A stretch of 64,000 nucleotides of DNA from Symsagittifera roscoffensis (GCF_963678635.1 NC_087071.1:6773624-6837623); one strand, 5' to 3'; positions 20,739 through 33,185 are shown, counted from the stretch's first letter. Numbers and translations: made by a program. Notes: generated by a model not told the origin, from the letters alone.

Positions 20739-20969
20739 GTCTGTGACCTCGACCCGGGAAGACCGCTCAAAAACCGCTCAAATCTTGCTTGAAAAACCGT
20801 TTAAAAATCACCGCAAGAAATGAGCGGTTTTTTAACCAAGATTTGAGCGGTTTGAGCGGTTTTTCCAAAAAAACCGCCCAAACCGCCCAAACCGCTCAAA
20901 TCTTGCTGGAAAACCGCTCAAACCGCTCAAATCTTGAGCGGTTTTTGAGCGGGATCTCGACCCGGGTTA

Positions 20970-21330
20970 ACATGCACCAAAAATCTAAATACATAACCTT
21001 AATTTTAAAACCTACAAGTAATTACCAATTGATTGTTCCCAATTAGATCACGTGCGCCGAGATTTTTGCGGAAAAAAATAAACATTTCCACACAAAAACC
21101 AAAAAAACTCGTTTTTTTAGCATTATCTTACCATCACACAAACCATGAAACCTTACCACTGGTATTCCCTATCCTAAATCATTGTAGACCCTATAATCTA
21201 TCTTAATACATAGCATGGCGGACCGCAATTCTGTAACGTATCTTAATACATGGGTTCCGCCATGCACCCCCCTGATCACCTCCAGCATCTACTACTACTG
21301 TATATAAGTACAAAATAATATTCATGTTTT
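20970..21330 (-). repeat. Dispersed repeat, copy A (inverted partner at 32.8 kb)
   Basis: The reverse complement aligns along its length with 32815-33180. Shared landmarks include GGTGATCA, GCATGGCGGA, ATGTATTAAGATACGTTA, AGGATAGGGAATACC and TTTTTGGTGCATG. An internal hairpin is formed by CATGGCGGA and TCCGCCATG. Non-coding; family unknown. Confidence 0.7.
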
Positions 21331-21413
21331 GAAATCAAAGCGATCAATCAATTTGATAAACCTAAGGGAATAAAACATAACTTTGTCCGGTTGGCAAACA
21401 TCGTGGATGTGGA

Positions 21414-22010
21414 TTGAATAAACGCAATATTCAGACGATTAAAAAGCAACCAAGAAATTCACAGTTACAAAACAGCGCGTTCGATAATCAATCAGCATTA
21501 AATTTATTTAAAGAACATATTCAGATTTTAAAAATTCTCTACCGGATTGCCACCATTTTAGTCGCACTTTGGAAGAACGTCAATTGTTTAGTGATCCTTA
21601 TGGAACGAAAAATTTAAAACTTAGTTAATATCAGACAAACAACATCTAGAGAGGATCTTTTAACTGCGGATGACAGAAGAGAAACATGCGCGAGCAGGCC
21701 AACAATCAAACTGGTTAAAAAATGTTACCAGAATCGAGATGACTTTTCGCAGTTTAGGCTGGGTAACCCAGCAGTTTCAGTAATTCCCTACTACAAGTCG
21801 CTTGAACAACAACTGGCAATGTAATTCAATAAAAGGATCTTCTGCAGAAGGAATTTTAGCACGAAATATAGGAAGGATGTTGATCACTGTGTACATAAAC
21901 AGATTGGAACCAAAATTTCAGGCTCTCTCGAAAGGTAGACAAACGTCGCGGGAACGCTAGAGTTCAGATCTGACCCGGCGGAGCATATCACCTCAAAGTC
22001 AAAAAAAACT
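21414..22010 (+). pseudogene. Gypsy pol C-terminal fragment
   Basis: Decayed frame around 21645-21820 reads LLTADDRRETCASRPTIKLV and then PAVSVIPYYKSLEQQL. This matches in order the Gypsy pol at 51.72-51.95 kb (LLTTEQRRDQCDRRPRIKLV ... HYRSLES). It is the post-integrase part of pol, with stops and frameshifts throughout. It leads directly into the large decayed Gypsy block. Confidence 0.6.
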
Positions 22011-25000
22011 TGAGTCCCTACTCAAATCTAACTAGAGTAGAGAACAGCCGTTCCGGTAAGATCCAGAAATATGACGGAGGCAGCTGGCCTAATCAGAGTA
22101 TCGTCGGAGGATGATCTAGTGTTAGATACAGACATCATTTTAAAAGCTTTTGGCTATTTCTAACTCATCGCCAGGGTCGAGACCAACCAAGTCGATAGAA
22201 AGCCCCAAGAACTGAACAGCAGAATTCACAAGATATCAAGATGGGAATGATTCTTCTCTGTGCAGAACCTCGACGGAAGTCTTATACGTTACGACGTGAA
22301 AGAGGTTACGGAGTCCTCGCTCTCATGTCTCACCAGAGGTGCTACTATTCTCATTTCAGCAGGGTAACTATTTTTGTCAGCAAAGCTAAGGGGAACAGTT
22401 TTTTTTGCTCAAGAGGAGTAAAAAAACGGACCTTCAGAAAAAAGGAGAAAGTACAAATTACATATTTAACAATTATTGAAACAGTATCTTTGAAACTTTT
22501 GAGTTTGAATTTTTATATATTTTTTGGTCACTAAATTTTTGAAGAAGTGGAAGTGTGGTACGGTAAGAGGGCCGTCTCTTGAATGCTAAGGCTATGTGCT
22601 CTGTTTACAGATGAATTGCTACTCTAGGAGTTTAATTTTCAGCGTGAATTGTATTTATCAAGGCCGGTACCTGCCAACCGAGTTAGCTTTTTGTGTTTTT
22701 TTGCGAATATTACTCTCTTGATTCTGATGAAAGGATGAAGAACAACTATATTGAGTTTGGCTTTGGCATATGATACCAATCTTCTTTGTATAAGTCTTCT
22801 TTAGAGTTGATCTCGTTTGTAGTCCCAGCGTTATCAACAAAACGAACCCACGGAACATTTATTTACCATGGGAATCGTAGATAGAACAAAACTTCTCAGC
22901 AGTCACTTTACCAGATTACCGCAACAAAATATTTTTGACGACCCACCACAACCACCATAAAGCATTAATGAGGCCTAAAACCCAGCGGAAGAAGCCAATT
23001 GTGCCGCATGGGATCAGTGTGAAATCCACAAAATCGAATAACTCAATGAAAAAAGAAGGAAGAAGGGCCCAAAAACTGACCAAATTTATTCTTTCACAGT
23101 TCGCACTAAGAGATCAAATCACGATTAATTTTTCACTGGGAACAGAAAAAAGAAAAAATTCATGCTCACGTAGATAACTATGCAATCAATTTTCGAGATT
23201 TCTACATTTTCTGCGAAACCCTTATTAGAAAAAATCACAAATATATTATTGAAACGCAAAGTTTTTACGATACTTCTAAATCAGATTGTGAAAAAATGAA
23301 AAAAAAATTTTTTTTTTAGATTTTTAGGCAAAACCGCCCATTTTGACCGGGCAATGCGCAATTTGAAAGAATTTGAGTGCATTCTCTTTTTCTTCAAAAC
23401 GATTTTCAAAGACATACAGCGTGATCGTTGTATTCGATCAGGAAATCAACTGAGCATCCACTGAAGTGTGACATTCTTCATTAGAAAATCTATTTCACTG
23501 CCTCATCACTCCGGCAATAAATGGGTCTCCTGCCAACCTTAAATCCAAATTTTAACACGGGCCAGAAGTAGTATTTTGCATTGAAACTAAAACAAGAACC
23601 AAGGCTTTTGGTTAAGCGAAAGAGCAACAATGGGAACAGGACTAACCTAGGACGAAATTTCAAAAACAGACAAGACCAAATCAACCAAGGTGAGTCAAAT
23701 CATACTCTTGCGGAAAGAGCTTTAGTACTAATCATAATTCAACCTGCGAGACGAAAAATAAATCATGCAAGAACAGCAAAAAAAAAGAACAAGGCGCCAA
23801 AATTTGTAACTATAGGAAATAATGTTGCAAAAATGGGCAACAATTTCAAATCCATAGCAGAAGGTTCAAGTTGTTTTGTAGCGACCGATAGCGAAACAGA
23901 GTTTGGTTAGGAACATTTCACCAACAGTTGAATCTATCAAATAGTCTCAAAACCCGCAAAAGTTCCATCGAAACTTAGAGGTCGTGAATACAGCTTCCAG
24001 CTACATTAAAAACCAAATGCAAACAATGTACTTTACAAGTGAACAAATTGTTTTTAAAGATACAGTAGACACAAGTAGCCCCTTTTTCTTTATCAATTAT
24101 TAAACTGCAGACATTTTCGTCAAATGCGGTGCCAATGTGAAATTTTTTTGTTATCTTGGAAACTACAGTGTACAACTAAACTGCAACAAAAATTTATTAA
24201 GGTTTCTGGTACTCTGCTTATAAATGTGACTTTCATGTGCTGGCTTATGCAATCAGCAAAAATTTTCATACCGTAAAACAGAACCAGATGTTTTCTTGAG
24301 TTATACCTTTAAAACTATCTTGTAGTGAAAACATTCCATTCAAAAGCTGTACATATATATTCGACGAAATTAAGCCCATGAACAGAATGATCCTTAGTAT
24401 AAGAGATACTGCCACAATGGATGTTCTAAATCTTTACCAGAGTTGGTAGATCGAAGATCCAACAGATGCATTCAGTATTCGAAGAGCCATTAGTCCCAAT
24501 CCAAGGGATGTGTCGCAAAGTATCCATCCACACACAATGCTTCCGAAAAATCATGAAGTGTATCAAATATATAAGAGGTTCGACAATTTGACACAAATTT
24601 CAACCAATCAAAACCAAGCTCAAGTTGTGGATGCATATATTAAGAAACTGCTGGTTAATTTATACACAATTTTGGACCAATGAGAAATGAGCAACTCATT
24701 TTATCGATGCACACCGCAAGATTGCGCTTTTAAATTTTGCACAGATCTGGAACATTTCAGCATATGGCACAAAACTAAACCACCTATCAAATACCTGTAA
24801 TTTAGTTCAATCAATTCGTATTCATGGCTGCGATATATTGAAACCAATTGTATCATAATGTCAATATTGCGCCGATATCTGTTAATTCAACTGTAGAATG
24901 ATATTCAACTGCAAAAGATATGTCGAATGGAACCAAAAGGCAATCAATGGACGACTGCTTCCGAATAATCAAACTACAATTATGAATAGCGTCTATCCAA

Positions 25001-25554
25001 TCTCTCCAAACTATTTCAGAGACGAAGAGCCATGCCACCAAGAAGAATGTCATCAGTCAAAACAATTAGCGAATCGGACAATCAAGGTACGCAACGATTA
25101 ATGCAAATTTTTGCCTCTTCCCGATTTAACAGGATATCGAGACGCCTATCATTTCAGTTAACTGGTCGCTGAAGACACGACCCTCATTTGGGCCAAAAAC
25201 AAGGACAAAGAAGGATGCGCCAGAATAGGCCCGTTGATCAAACAATTTTGGAATTCGGCAGAGATGATGGTTGACGGTACATTATCGACGACTGGATTGC
25301 GACTTATTGTGCAAGTCTGACCCGTTTGCTTAACTGCACCCCGAAAAAGATGCAAATGCACATAGTCCAAAACTTTTGTTCGCGTCCTAGCAAATAACTC
25401 AGACTCATAGACCAAAAATTTGTTGTAGCCGAGAATTCATAGAGAAGTTGTGAATTTATGAAAAAGCAGCAACGCTTTTAATTAGAATCTATAGCAAAAA
25501 CACCCGTTCTGTACACACAAAACTCTTCCGCTGTTCAGTTATCTCCATGACGAA

Positions 25555-25681
25555 CTCCAATTAGATTACGCCGGGCCATTATCAGATGGTTCAGAAAGTC
25601 AGGATTATATATTGCTAGCTACCGACTGGTTCTCCAAATATTCATCAGCTATGCTAACCAGGCCGACTGAAGCCGACGTCT
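25555..25681 (+). pseudogene. Gypsy integrase-core fragment, copy 1
   Basis: Reads LDYAGPLSDGS and then YILLATDWFSKYSSAMLTRP in broken frames. This is the first-Asp region of a retroviral-type integrase core and corresponds to LDFVGPLLDS and ERYSKYPSAM in the better Gypsy copy at 51.28-51.37 kb. It ends before the second catalytic Asp. Confidence 0.65.
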
Positions 25682-27479
25682 AGTGAGGGATCTTTTGAGA
25701 GCGGATGACAGAAGAGAAACGTGTGACAGCAAATCACGAATCAAACTGTTGAGAAAAAGTTACCAGAGTATCCCACATATTTTGGGTAAGTCCCTGGAAC
25801 AATTGTCAAATTCATGCAACAAGTTTATTGTCTGAAACAGTCCCGGGAACAACTGGCAAAGTAAACCAACAAGTGGATGGTCTGAAAAAACAACATGTCA
25901 CATGAAGCGAGATGCCGAACCCTGCGTACACTAAGAGATCGGATCCAGTTTTTAGCAGCCTCAATCGGAAATCAACCTAAAGTCAGGAACGCCAAGGCTC
26001 GTTTCTGACACAGCGGAGCAAGCCACCTCAAAGTCAAAAAGTAAACTTGAGTCCCTACCTATATCTAATCCGTATTCGGTAGAAGTTTACAGAGAAGTGG
26101 CAACGGAAAATCGGGAAAAAAAATAACTAAAGGTTAATGGTACAAAAAAGTCAATTTTAAATCAGGAAAAGTCATTAGAAAGGACTAGAAATGTTAGTTC
26201 CATTCTTAACCCAGGGAAGCCCCGGAAGATTGCGCTCAAAGCAGCCACAACAAATACACCAGCTCAGACGTCCCCCGCAGCAATTCTAAAAGTGGACCTC
26301 ATTAGATCATCTTCCAGCTATAGCGGGATAATCAAAACGCCAGTAGCAAACTAATCCCCAGTCACCCCATTTTTTTAAGAAAAATTAGCTCTTATCTCGA
26401 CCAAAGTAAACATCAGTCGGGCCAAAAAACCCAGGAAGGTAACGAAGTTTTCACAACTGGCCAATTCCTAGTATCGTCGGAGGATGATATAGTGTTAAGG
26501 ACCCAACAAAAATGTCTTTTGACTTTTTCTAAGTATACTCCGGACTCGAGTTCAACAAAGACGAAGCAACGCCACAAAAATTATACACCAGATCTAGCAG
26601 AAAACCAGGATTGGATAGAGTGTTCTTGGTCCAGTTCCTCAGGTCTTAGCAAGAAACAGAAATCTTTCTACGGAAAACAGAAAAACCACGTTGTGAAGGA
26701 AATTACGGAATCTCGCTGTCATGTTTTGCCACAGGGGCAACCATTCCCGTTTCTTGGTCGTCAACCAACTTTCTTCGTCGTCAAAGCTAAAGAGAACAGT
26801 TTTTGTGCTCAAGAGAATTAAAAAAAACGGACATATAGAACAGAAGAAAGAACAAATAACATGATTAATTGTATTTGGAAATAGTATTACTGACATTTTT
26901 CTTTTTCAAGAGCTAATCTATGAATTTTGTTTTTGGGTGAATTTTAATAGACAAGTTCGGAACCTGCCGACCGAATTAGTCTTTTGTTTTGAGTGTGAAT
27001 ATCACTCTCCATATTCTGATGAAAGAATGCAGACTAATTTTACTGAACATTGCGCATTGAAGCAGTTCAATCTCCTTTGTATCAGACTTTATTGGAGTCA
27101 GAGAGCGTACCAATTGACATTCTTCATGGCGCAGTCAGCAGGGGGGGTAACAGCGTTCTGGTCCATACCAACAACGGAATCTTTATTATCCACGGATTCG
27201 CAAATAGAACAGTTTTATTAGCGGTAAACCTAAGAGATTACCGCAACAATGACACTTTACTGAGCGATCCAGTAGAAGTTTTGACGACACACCACAACGA
27301 CTAGAAAGAAAAGAAGTGGTCATTTAAGCCAATAACGACACGACAGATCGACCGAACTAGCTATGAACCTAGAGCAAATGAACGCTCATATCTACCAAAA
27401 TCAAAATAGATGGTTAAAAAAATCAACCTTTAAAAGCTGTTAATTGTCGCTGTGCAAATCATGGATGTGGAAAATTGCA

Positions 27480-27760
27480 GGAAAATCAAATTCTCTTCTC
27501 TCGCCTTGAAAACGTTTTTAGCCAACTTTCACATATCTATCTAGTCAGTAGCAACTGCACTTTTATTTTTGTAACGAGAAAGTATACGGGTTTTTATCGT
27601 TTTAAAACAATTTTTATGGCCTCACAGATATGCCCAAAGAATTCCAGAAAGCAGTGGACATTGCGCTACAGAAAATCAAAAGCGTAATCTGTTTTCTAAT
27701 TGATATAGTCATTGTATCAAAAAGATCGATAGAAGACCTTAATGAAATTGTTTAGATTGT
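27480..27760 (+). pseudogene. Gypsy reverse-transcriptase fragment, copy 1
   Basis: Contains DMPKEFQKAVDIALQKIKSV and ICFLIDIVIVSKRS. The second is the catalytic Y/F-x-D-D box with the first Asp changed to Ile. The match to DMPKELQRAMDN and FCFLDDILIVSKG in the Gypsy at 49.07-49.16 kb is direct. Frameshifts and stops on both sides. Confidence 0.7.
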
Positions 27761-28244
27761 TTTTATTAGGTTACACAGTTTTCCCTTCAACTTTCAAAAT
27801 GTGATTTTTTTGTGATTCGTTTTTTACTGTTGGGTTTTTATATCGACGATTACAGTTACCAACCTAAAGTATCAGAAACACAAGCAGTCTTAGAGTTTCA
27901 GTTTCCTCGCACTTCAAAGCAACTCCGTTCTCAATTTCTCCTAGAGTTCTTCGCTAACCTTCAAATGATGTCGGAGTAATTCAGATATTTGTTGAAATTG
28001 AGCAAAAAAAGAAGTCCACTGGTGGATTGCAACAACAAAACGGCTTTGAAGAATCTCTCAACTTTATTTCTAACATCAAAAATGTGCATCACTATGACCG
28101 GAAAAGGAGGTCTAGAGTTTAATGCGATGCCAGCAATAGTGGCCTTGGAGCGGCAGTGGAACTGGAACTAACAGATTTCACTCGGGTCCCGGTTTTTTTT
28201 TCGCCGCTAGATTCTTGAACATCCAGAAAAAGAAAACTGCACCT

Positions 28245-28345
28245 TGAATTAGCAGTGCTAGCCATAGTATGGTCGTGCGAAAACATCCAATCTGAAATAA
28301 TTGGGAGTAAACTCGAGGTCCATAACGACCACAATAGTATCAGCT
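28245..28345 (+). pseudogene. Gypsy RNase H fragment, copy 1
   Basis: Reads LAIVWSCENIQSEIIGSKLE followed by VHNDHNSISYS. This resembles the typical LLAIVWSxEHFRxYL and VLTDHKAI segments of the RNase H domain, as seen intact near 49660-49760. Flanked by stops. Confidence 0.6.
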
Positions 28346-28707
28346 ATTCAGACAAACAGAGGCATGAAGTCCAGTCAATCACGTCCCATAAGATGAGCAA
28401 ACAGATTAATCCCGTTCGACTTTTTTTACCCATATTTCCCAATACTGGATAAATTATCTCGGCATTCAAAGCCCTCAGCCCTCGACGTGTCAAAATATGT
28501 GTCAAGAAGACATATGGATCAAAGTTTTAAGGTAAAATTGAACTGCCATTAGTATAGTCTGCACAACCGGACTCGGCCACCAAATAAGCCATACCTACCG
28601 ACCTAACCCATATAGCTGAAAAAACGCTTAAGCTCCTCGCATTTTTACTCAGAGTGGTTATTTTGGAGCGCTCTCTAAAATATCAAACTATTAAGAAAAA
28701 GATTCTG

Positions 28708-28907
28708 NNNNNNNNNNNNNNNNNNNNNNNNNNNNNNNNNNNNNNNNNNNNNNNNNNNNNNNNNNNNNNNNNNNNNNNNNNNNNNNNNNNNNNNNNNNNN
28801 NNNNNNNNNNNNNNNNNNNNNNNNNNNNNNNNNNNNNNNNNNNNNNNNNNNNNNNNNNNNNNNNNNNNNNNNNNNNNNNNNNNNNNNNNNNNNNNNNNNN
28901 NNNNNNN
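28708..28907. other. Assembly gap of 200 Ns
   Basis: Exactly 200 Ns, so an arbitrary length. The sequence to the left matches 60720-60775 up to the last base before the gap (AAAGATTCTG). The second copy continues there into unique sequence. The gap therefore falls at a repeat boundary. Confidence 0.95.
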
Positions 28908-29679
28908 GATTTTCTTATTTATTTCACAATTTCAGACTTTACCCAGTTTTTGCCTTGATCTGTAAATACAATTTTTTACCCGGTGTTTTGATTGATAAAT
29001 GAGGATCAAAAAATGGAACGAAGGAAAAAGGAGTGAAAAACCAGTTGAAAAAAAGGGGAAAACTGGGAATTGATCTCAATTGACACTGCTTCCAATGATC
29101 AGAAGAATCAAAAAACATTGTGCAATACCAAGGAGCGGGGTAACAAGGTTTCCCAGAACAAGTAAAACCACAAACAAGAAACCATCAAAAAAAAACACCC
29201 CAGATTTACATTCGCAGGGCAGGATGATAAAGGCAACTCCAGAGAAACCTGCTCAATCAACGAACCGATCAGAACCCTGGCCCGACAAAAACACCCCCCC
29301 CCCCGCACTTTTCTAACCTCGCTGTATTTTTTTCACTAAATGATTTTTACTGAAGTAGGTTTTTTAAAAACAGAAATTCTATAAAAAAACTCTTATAACA
29401 AAAATTAATCTGGCGATTAAGACAAACTGAACTCAATATGACTTAACAATTTTTGACTTAAACAGTTTAAATTCTCTTATTCCGGAAATGAATCAAGTAA
29501 TGATCAGGATGCTCTGTCGGTTTATAGAACTAAATGCGGTCCTTGTCCGGATGCGGTTTTGTGCGCGACAATGACGCAAGTTTGTCTTCAGGCTCATAGT
29601 TTGAATCAATTTGAAGCTAATATGAGTGTTGAGATGATCTGAGCTGGTCACTGGTAATGAACAGGAATACACAATGAGT
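28908..29679. other. 3' flank of the TRIM-like gene, no other gene seen
   Basis: AT-rich with a poly-C run near 29288. It lies downstream of the minus-strand TRIM-like exon, so it should include its 3' UTR and polyadenylation site, which I could not place with confidence. Confidence 0.5.
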
Positions 29680-31364
29680 TCATGCGGAAGAAAACTTTAG
29701 TTTAATAAGTACTGGGTAACCTCTAGAAAAAACTCCTTCACTGATTGCAAAAATGGTTGAGTCATCAGTAGAACACAATGGAGTGAGTTTGTTCTCTAGG
29801 GGTGACATTTTATGCACTTGTAGTTGTGTCTCATGTCCAGTTTCCACATTCTTCAAGTCTGTCTCGAGGTCTACTTTGTACACATGTGTGTTATCAATCC
29901 TATAATCCCTGAGCCATAGATATCCTTCGTGTGGTTGTCCAAATGGTGTCCAAACAAGGGACCATACATTATCCACTCCAGTGAGGATCACATACTTCAC
30001 ATTCGCTGTACTGTCTGCAGAAGAGGAGGGTGAGGACGAAGAAGAACTTGTTTGATTGTGAAGTGATTGTAGTGGCAATGAGACCACTGCCACTTTATTT
30101 CCATCAATTCCACAACTGAGAAGGAGAGTGGTCTCATTGACCAACACACAACCACTCAAATACATAAATCCCTTCACTTTAATGTCCAGATGTGACAGAG
30201 TGTGGACTCTTCTCACTCTATTTCTGTAAATGGCCACACTATCCCACTTATGATTACCAAACCCACCTCTAACTGCCAATGCGATTGTGTCTCTCTTTGA
30301 TACCAAGCGCCAAAGTACACTCTCCCCATTGAGCAGTCCTCTTGTGTCCAACTCAGTGTTACTGCTGCCTTTCTTCTTCAGACTGCACTGGTCCAACTCC
30401 TCCACTCTCTTCACTTCTCCTTCCTTCTGTGTAACCACTCCATACATAGTGTTGTTTACTTCGTCCATACAAATGTCCAACAACCGATCTTTATTTCCCC
30501 TGATCTTGTTCCACTCCATCGTCCTCTTCAGTTCCAACTTGTCATTGGCCTCGTTCACACCAATTACACTAATCACACTTCCTTCTCCCCAGTTAAAACA
30601 CATCACTTCTCTTGTCTCCCAATTATATACTGCCTTATCACACCAAATTTTCCCATTCCACTTCCCTGTTTTTTTCACTCCAACCAACACTCTCTCCTTC
30701 CTCTCGCCCTTCTTTTCTACAGCCCCTCTCCCCACATTCTCTTCCATTCCTACACTTATCCCTCCTTCTGAACTGCCACTTCCAACGTTACTCCACCCAT
30801 CAGCTTCACTTGGCCTACTATCACTAGTTGACACCCTAATGCCACCCTCTGCAATCAGCTGCCCTTGCCCACCAACCACGGAGCTAGAACTCCAATCATC
30901 CTCACGAGTCGCCACTATGTAGCCGAATATGTCTTCAAACGAACGCTCAATTTTACCGAATTGATCAAGTAATTTAGCCTTGAACTTCTGAATATCAGCC
31001 ATCTGGCATTTCAGTGAATTTCGCACATCAATTGACATCACTTCAATCGCACGCGCTGATTTGCTTCTCAAGACGGATTCCTGTTTCCGCTCAACTGTCC
31101 CAATTTGAGCCACAACAGCCTGCCACTCCTGTAAAAATTCACTTAGCTTCTCACAATGCTCTCTGTAATTTGAGATTCGTGACTGGATTCTGTGCTGTGG
31201 CTCCAAGTAAACGTTCATGGTTGTGACTCCGTGAGATTTCCAGTCTTTATGATCTTGTTCCCAGCAAACTTGACATATTGCACTGGAGCATGGGTTGCAA
31301 TAGAATTGAACTGCCTTGCCAGGGTGTTTCTCGCAGCAATTCACAGATGGAGTTTCGGGTCTTT
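29680..31364 (-). CDS. TRIM-like gene, B-box/coiled-coil/C-terminal exon
   Basis: Large 3' exon encoding at least 560 residues. It opens after a clear acceptor (CTGTGTTTCAG, AG at 31365-31366). A B-box 2 zinc finger follows at once: CCEKHPGKAVQFYC, NPC, AICQVC and H-x5-H, spanning about residues 2-38 counted from the Met at 31344. Next come a coiled-coil-prone region (about 50-140), a Gly/Ser-rich linker (about 170-215), and a 300-residue C-terminal region with repeating hydrophobic/Trp segments and an internal Ser run. The last part may be a beta-propeller, but I cannot assign NHL or WD repeats. TRIM proteins are usually RING E3 ubiquitin ligases. No RING is present here; a RING exon with matching phase lies at 62052. 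No internal stops, so this is probably a live host gene. Confidence 0.85.
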
Positions 31365-31799
31365 CTGAAACACAGGTTTTTAAAGTAATACCAGGAAAAA
31401 CACTAACACATGTTTCGTAAAAGAGTGAAAGCGTTTGATCACAACTTGATTTCTAGCTGCTAATCTTGTTGATCTAAATTTTTTTGAGAATCAGTTTTTC
31501 TAAACACTTTTAACGGAGTTATTTCTTTTTTTTTTTATTTTTATTGTTTTTTATTTTTTCATTTTTATTTGATGACTTTGTTTTTTTTTAAATCAGTACT
31601 GTGTTTAGTTTTTCTCTGTTTGTTTTTTAAAATCATTAAGCACGCTTCCGTGTGTTGAAATTTAAATTTAAAAAAAGTAATGGAAACGAGACAAAACTTG
31701 TGATTGCAAAGAAGTTGAAGGTTCATCCATAAAAAGTCATCCAAAAACGTACGTGTTTTTCATAACAAAATTGAAACTTTAGATAGTTACATGTAGCAG

Positions 31800-32075
31800 G
31801 TAAGGGGGAGGGGCGTCATCTGCCGGTGGTGTCCAATGCATTAGGAGTGTTGTTATTTTCCGGTACCCTCAATTATGCATTTAGATAGGGAAAAGATTTC
31901 CAATCTATTAGGATTAGGAAAAGCTTTCACGATGTATTAGGATGCAAGGTTTCAGATGTTGAGAGAGTAGATTTTTTTCGGCACTCGAATCTGCCATGTG
32001 TTAAGATAGGGTACAGATTTCTCTAAACAATTAGACGGGTAAAAGATTTCCTAGTAATAAGATAGCGTATGGATT
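31800..32075 (+). repeat. Degenerate array of TTAGGATAGGG...AGATTTCC motifs
   Basis: Six or more loose copies of a 30-50 bp unit combining a TTAGGAT/TTAAGATAGGG part and an AAAGATTTCC/ACAGATTTC part. Examples lie near 31882, 31910, 31940, 31999 and 32037. The same motifs recur in the dispersed repeat at 32880-32980. Confidence 0.5.
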
Positions 32076-32569
32076 CCCTGATGTTTTGAGACACAATGTT
32101 TTCATTATCAGGTTAAGAGAATGATAATAAAAACTAATTTGTGCAAAAACCTCAAGTTGGTGTATACTATGAAGAATGAAGGTATTGGACAATGTTTTTT
32201 GTTTCATGGTTTGTAAATAGTAAGATTTTATGTATGAAAACTAAGAGATTTTGTTCTGTAAAAACTTCAAAACACGATAAGATTTGATCTTATTTGAGCG
32301 ATACTTTTTATATGATGTTTTAACTATTTAACGCAACTCTATTACCAGCTTAAATCTACTGAAAATTCAGAAAAAAAATCTTTTTTTTTGGAAACAAAAA
32401 AGTACGAAAGAAATCATAATCACAATTTTATCGTAATTAAACCTAAAATCCAAAAAACGGCTTTTATAATTCTGCTACAGAACATAAGTTCATAAAAATT
32501 TCTTGGTTTTGTTTTAATTATATCGTCTTGAACGTTTTTCTCTGAAAAAAAAATCATTAAATCAGTTGT

Positions 32570-32807
32570 TTGACTGTTCTTATGTAGAAACCATATGAAA
32601 CGTAGTTGCTGATGTTAGGTTGATTGCCATTAGTTCAGCTCTAGGATCTGTGAGTGCTGCAACACGTTCTAGGGAAGAAATAAGATTTTGGATCTCCCTT
32701 GAAAAAGTCTTTGTATATCGGTGTAAGTACATCGGTCTCTTGTAAGGAAAGTGTGTTTGTACATCAGTGTTGATTTCCTCGTCAGTTAAAAAAAATTTTT
32801 CCAACAC
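32570..32807 (-). pseudogene. Polymerase-B scrap with internal deletion
   Basis: The minus frame reads LTDEEINTDVQTHFPYKRP, matching the segment at about 18818-18880 of the polymerase relic. Then, in another frame, it reads SYFFPRTCCSTH, matching about 19722-19757. About 0.9 kb of the gene is missing between the two. A third, independent trace of Polinton DNA, outside relics L and R. Confidence 0.6.
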
Positions 32808-32814
32808 TTTACAC

Positions 32815-33185
32815 TCCCATATTTACGTTTTATTGTACTGTAAGTAGTAGATGTTGGCGGTGATCATGGGAGGTGCATGGCGGACCCCATGTATTAAGAT
32901 ACGTTAAAGATTTCCGGTCCGCCATGCTATGTATTAAGATTGGGTATATAGTCTACAAGATATTAGGATAGGGAATACCGATGGTAAGATTTTTTGGTTT
33001 GTGTGTTGGTAAGATAAGGGTTAGAAAAACGAAATTTTTTTTGGTTTTTTTTGTGGAAAGGTTTAGTTTTTTTTGCCAAAATCACGGCGCGTGTTTTCTA
33101 ATTGCGAACAACTAATTGTTAATTACGTGTAGATTGTGCAGTTAAGGTTTTGTATTTAGTTTTTTGGTGCATGATAAGAAAATAG
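32815..33185 (+). repeat. Dispersed repeat, copy B
   Basis: Inverted partner of 20970-21330. Contains a perfect 11-bp-arm hairpin, CATGGCGGACC...GGTCCGCCATG (about 32877-32928), with a 29-bp loop carrying GTATTAAGATACGTTA. Non-coding. Confidence 0.7.

Larger units (their letters stand above)
20062..20966. mobile_element. TIR-bounded palindromic repeat with tRNA-Arg-like block and minisatellite
   Basis: Ends are inverted: CCCGAGTCGAGAT on the left (about 20063-20075) and ATCTCGACCCGGG on the right (about 20953-20965). Both flanks are packed with GAGCGGTTT and its complement AACCGCTC, forming nested hairpins. One example is CAAGATTTGAGCGG...CCGCTCAAATCTTG at about 20844-20912. The middle holds a tRNA-Arg-like sequence (minus, 20294-20366) and a 30-bp minisatellite (about 20570-20738). 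No coding capacity. A foldback or SINE-related composite; the family is not recognised and no target duplication was found. Confidence 0.6.
22012..28707 (+). mobile_element. Decayed Ty3/Gypsy block, copy 1
   Basis: Pieces of at least two Gypsy insertions, all plus strand: pol C-terminal tails (near 22240-22440 and 26490-26820), LTR-like starts (TGTGGTACGG near 22555), gag-like stretches (24360-25100), an integrase core (25555-25681), reverse transcriptase (27480-27760) and an RNase H trace (28245-28345). Every frame is interrupted. The block is duplicated at 53574-60775 and is cut off at its right end by the run of Ns. Confidence 0.75.

Noticed and set aside
28654-28965. 103-codon ORF across the Ns
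   Set aside because: The frame runs through unknown bases and has no meaning.
30287-30922. 211-codon plus-strand ORF
   Set aside because: It lies antisense to the B-box exon and mirrors its Glu/Lys/Ser-rich codons as a low-complexity Leu/Ser/Pro frame; a shadow.
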